Origin: Arabidopsis thaliana
Taxonomy: Eukaryota > Streptophyta > Magnoliopsida > Brassicales > Brassicaceae
DNA: 64,000 nt
NCBI RefSeq assembly: GCF_000001735.4
Contig: NC_003070.9
Span: 9,486,001-9,550,000, forward strand
Reading direction: 5' to 3'
A program made the translations under genes and the position numbers. Below are positions 60,360 to 64,000 of this stretch, piece after piece. The notes beneath the pieces were generated by a model. That model did no database searches. It saw nothing but the letters and a program-made list of their open reading frames with translations, and was not told the DNA's origin. Position 1 is the first letter of the stretch. Each line of letters starts with the position of its first letter.

Positions 60360-61073
60360 CCTCGGTCACAAGTCATGTGCGTGGTGCAAGAAGTGTACCT
60401 TGTTGGATTTGTACGAAACTTGGAACATAATTCATAAGAAACGAGCAAGATTGTCCGAGTGTAAGATCTCCACGACGTTGATCCACTTGTACGTGTTTAT
60501 TTTCTCCCACGAAGTAAATGGTATTGATGGAATCCGAGCGCCACTTGCAACACACTACAACTTTATTCTGTTCGTCGGCCAAGAAACTGATCATGAAGAG
60601 CATGTTGTTGACGATTCACCCTCAAGACTTTGTATTGCTTGCAGGAGGATTTGTTGTGGTAACCGAGAGCCTAAAAGTCGGACTCACTGTACCTGTATCT
60701 AGGTTTAACCCACTTGGTTTCCCCTGAACATGGATTCCAAACCGCGAGTCCTTTGTACTTGGTGGTGCATAGCAAAAAACCATCGCAGTGAAAGATGTCA
60801 CGTATATCGACTTCGACTTGAGATGAAGATTTAGTAAAGGGAATTTTAAGGTAGACCTGAGCAGATGGAGGAACTCGATGGAAATTGGTCCTCAGTAAGT
60901 AAACCCTAGAATCAATCAACGTGATAATAGAGACTCCTTTGGTGCATTAGCAAAGCTACCAGTTTCAATATACCCTTCCATTGTTTCGGTGTTGATTTCC
61001 ATCGTGCCAAAGATTTAGCCGGAACTCTAGAGAGTATCTCTTCTTGCAAATCCACCGGAAGACTCCACTCCAT
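60360..61073 (-). pseudogene. Broken F-box gene (FBA family)
   Basis: The minus strand from 61073 reads MEWSLPVDLQEEILSRVPAK and SLARWKSTPKQW, a typical F-box start. The frame is then lost near 60940 and continues in another frame as LIDSRVYLLRTNFHRVPPSA with IFHCDGFLLCTT and LAVWNPCSGETKWVKPR, the usual F-box-associated region. A stop follows at about 60671. A final stretch (60390-60600) encodes DEQNKVVVCCKW and SFLMNYVPSFVQIQQGT, the family C-terminus, but about 150 residues between these parts are absent. At least one frameshift, one in-frame stop and one large internal deletion mark it as decayed. It converges on LCAT1. Confidence 0.85.
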
Positions 61074-61194
61074 CGCAAGCCAGCCCTATCTATACAAGAA
61101 AGAAAGACCTAATACCTAATTATATCTAGGTTTATTGTTTACTAGAAGTTGTCCACGCGATGTGTGGATTATATATTCGGTTTTAGTTTTGAAT

Positions 61195-62445
61195 ATAGAA
61201 TAATATTTATATTAAATTATATATAAAACTTATCTATAATTGTTAATATATCGCTCAAAATAATTAATTATAGCAATTTTGATGTTTACAAGATGTTTTT
61301 TACAAAGACATTTTAGTTGATTAAAAGTTATGCACTCAATTTTAAATTTTTTTTTTGTGAAACAATATGTTTTTCTTCCAAAAAAATAAACATAAATTAT
61401 TCAGTATTTGTTTTTGTAAAAATGCAAATGCACGTATTACCAATTTTCTTGAAAGTCAAAACAATAGATGAACCTTCTTCACATTTAAAAATTTAAAGCC
61501 TATGATTTAAGATAACTTTCAATGAAAACCCTCTAACTTGACTAAAGATCTTATATGTCGGCTCAAAAAAAATAAGTCATATAAAATCTGATAAATATAT
61601 TGAAAGACGTTAAATTATATATATATATATATATATTTAAAAATTGTTAATATATCGCTCAAAATTAAATAAAATTTCAATTTTGATGTTTACAAATTAT
61701 TATGATGTGTTAAAAAGACACTTTAGTTGATTAAAAATGTTCAATGCACGAAACTGTTTTTTTTTTTTTTTTTGTGAAAACGGTATATTTTACTATATAA
61801 GAACTTAAAATATTCAAGAATGTATTTTTTTTTTTGTGAAAATGAATATGCATGTATTATCAATTGTCTTGAAAGTCAAAAAATAGATGAACCTTCTTCA
61901 CGTTTAAAAATTTAAAGCCTATAATTTAAGATAAGTTTCAATGGAAAATCTACCAAGTTAACTAAAGATCTAAGAATGTCAGTTTTGAGGAAAACAAAAG
62001 TCATATAAAATATGATAAGTGTACTAAAAAAACAAACTATATATATAATTTATCTATAATTATTAATAGAAAACTCGAAAGTATTTACAAATATTAATTT
62101 TGATGTTTACAAATTGTGATGTCTTTAAAAAAGATAATTTAGTTTTTAAGAGTTTTCAATGCACTATAGTTTATTTTCCGTTTTTTTTCGTGAAAAATGT
62201 ATGTGTTTTTTTTTAACTTAAAATATTCTTTTTTTGTGAAAATGCAAATACATGTATTACCAATTGTCTTGAAAGTCGAAATAATAAATGAACCTTCTTC
62301 ACATATGAAAATTTAAAGCATATGATTTAAGATGTCTCTTAATGGAAAATTCTCTTACTTGACTAAAGATCTCAGAATATCGGTTCAAAGGGAAAATTAA
62401 ATCATATAAAATTTGATAAATATAGTGAAAGACGTCATGTCACTA
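61195..62445. repeat. Three tandem diverged repeats of about 410 bp
   Basis: The landmark GATGTTTACAA occurs at 61281, 61685 and 62102. The landmark CTTGAAAGTC followed by ATGAACCTTCTTCAC occurs near 61450, 61869 and 62269. Spacings are 401-420 bases, in the same orientation. Approximate units are 61195-61612, 61613-62035 and 62036-62445. Each has an AT-rich half (TTAATATATCGCTCAAAA in the first two) and a T-run. A TA microsatellite sits at 61618-61637 at the start of unit 2. Confidence 0.85.
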
Positions 62446-63387
62446 CCCAATTTTCAAATGATCAACAATACTTTAAGTAAATGTAAGTTAAATTAGAATA
62501 AATTAAATATTCTCTTTAAGAACTTAAAACAATAAAAAGAAATTGATATTTGATATTACATATCCATATAATGCATAATAAAATTAGGAGTTTAAAGTTA
62601 AACTATCATATTACTGAGTTGTTTCCTTAACTTTGTTTTGTATATATTGTAAGAAAATTAAGAGCAAATAAAAAATTTGTCACCTTGAAGATTTTTTTTT
62701 ACTGGATTTTCCCTCAAAAGTTATATTAAAACAATTAATACGCAGCATGTTTAATAATACATTTGATTCATGATTTTGAATTATACAAATTAAAATTTTT
62801 CATTATGGTAATTTGCTTTCAACAGTTTAAGATTACTGTTAAACTTTTTTTTTATTTATCTTTTATTAGATATTTCCATGAATCCATAACACATGAGTTT
62901 CAATATGGGTTGAATAGAAATAAATATTTTTATTTTTCATTATAATAAATAAAATGTCAAACAATTGTTATTATTAGATTTCCAAACAGATAAGCCGGTG
63001 AAATAAAATTCTAATTATTTTTGTTTTATTATTTAGCATAAATATAGTTTTATTTATGTTTAACTTCAAATGATGGGAAAAAGTAGGGAAAATATGTCTC
63101 TAAGTTAAATGTTATAAGCTTTTATAAATTGAAACCATAATGTTTTTATATAATTAATTTAATATTATATAACAATTGTTATTATTTATATGTGATGTAA
63201 TGGCAACAATAAATGAAACCAAAAACTTAGGAATCATATATATAAAAGTAAGGTTTCACTCTTTCCTTAATGGTCCACTTGGCAATATAAGTTTTTTTTT
63301 AAAATTTATATAAATAATAAATAACTTATTTAACACACAGTTTAATATAAAACTGAAATAAAAAAAATATGTATCAACTATATTTTT

Positions 63388-63552
63388 CCACTCTACTTTA
63401 TTCAACACACAATTAATTAAAAATTAACTCCGACAATTTATTTACAAACCTGAAATCATAAATATATATAAATTAATTATATTTCTCCACACCATTTTAT
63501 TCAACACAAAATAAATTAAAAATTAACTCCCACAATTTATTTTTAAATTGTA
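63388..63552. repeat. Two tandem copies of a 99-bp AT-rich repeat
   Basis: TTTATTCAACACACAATTAA followed by AAAATTAACTCCGACAATTT recurs about 99 bases later with small changes (TTCAACACAAAATAAATT, AACTCCCACAATTTATTT). The orientation is direct. The origin is unknown. Confidence 0.75.
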
Positions 63553-64000
63553 ACTTCCATCACTTCTCATCCTATAAATATATACATTCTCTCATTCTCT
63601 CATTTCTTCATCCACTTCCACCGTATCTTAAATATTGTTTTGTTTAGTTTTAAGTTTTTTTCTTGTTGTTGTTATGAGTTTAAAAAATATTATTGTAAAC
63701 ACTTAATTCTAAATTTTAATTTTAGATTATGAACATTACACTGTTATTATTTTTTGTTTAAATACATCTCGATTATCAATTTTCATTACCATCTTATAAA
63801 TAATCATTCTCTCATCATTTTGCACTATATTCATGTATATATATCTTATGTTGTTATATGGGTAAAACACAATAAATTTAAAAGATAGAAGTTGTCCTTG
63901 GGGTTTAAAAAAAAAAACTTTTATATTAAAATTCATATGATTTTATAAGAAAACAAATTAGTTTGTCACTTACAAAATAAAATGAATTGGAACTATTATG

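Larger units (their letters stand above)
61074..64000. other. AT-rich intergenic region with tandem repeats
   Basis: I see no gene, tRNA or recognisable transposon protein in the last 2.9 kb. It contains three copies of a 410-base repeat (61195-62445), a 99-base repeat (about 63388-63552), and TATA-like sequences at about 63572 and 63795. It may be old transposon or satellite-like debris. Confidence 0.6.

Noticed and set aside
61618-61637. TA dinucleotide run considered as a replication-origin or matrix-attachment signal
   Set aside because: Simple TA repeats are common in Arabidopsis intergenic DNA and nothing else supports such a role.

Overview
The window is nuclear DNA of a crucifer, almost certainly Arabidopsis thaliana chromosome 1. 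The genes are AT-rich and split by short GT-AG introns. Once spliced by eye, the proteins have the order and lengths I remember for the At1g27320 to At1g27490 block. The species call rests on memory of those proteins, not on a search. Every exon chain listed sums to a whole number of codons, which is the main internal check on the models.

Layout. 1-6.5 kb: cytokinin receptor kinase AHK3 (+). 6.8-13.6 kb: two RAMP4/SERP1 genes in opposite orientation flank the miR394-target F-box gene LCR. 15-22.3 kb: a second inverted pair, SPL11 (+) and SPL10 (-), both with miR156 sites. 22.9-29 kb, minus strand: RIC2 (with a duplicated exon), a plastid DUF493 protein and TOM20-2. 29.2-34.5 kb, plus strand: RPL17A, an SNM1/Apollo-like nuclease and an F-box/kelch protein. 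35-45.2 kb, minus strand: a large GYF-domain protein, a small basic protein that may be mitoribosomal mL60, and the xylan synthase IRX10/GUT2. 46-51.4 kb, plus strand: APT1 and NPGR1. 52-58.2 kb, minus strand: a single-exon plant-specific protein and a UTP4/cirhin-type WD40 protein. 58.6-60.2 kb: LCAT1 (+). 60.3-61.1 kb: a decayed F-box gene. From about 61.1 kb to the end: AT-rich sequence without genes, containing two sets of tandem repeats.

This is ordinary euchromatin, not an operon-like system. The functional themes are cytokinin perception, shoot meristem and phase-change control (LCR/miR394, SPL10/11/miR156), ER translocation (RAMP4), and organelle or cytosolic ribosome and import functions. 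I found no clearly undescribed multi-gene system. The points most worth a second look are: a conserved ER-stress-element promoter block in both RAMP4 copies; a duplicated, frame-breaking copy of RIC2 exon 2; long conserved leader-intron sequence between SPL10 and SPL11; a putative eIF4E-binding motif in the GYF protein; the possible mL60 gene; and the roughly 410-bp triplicated repeat at the right end.
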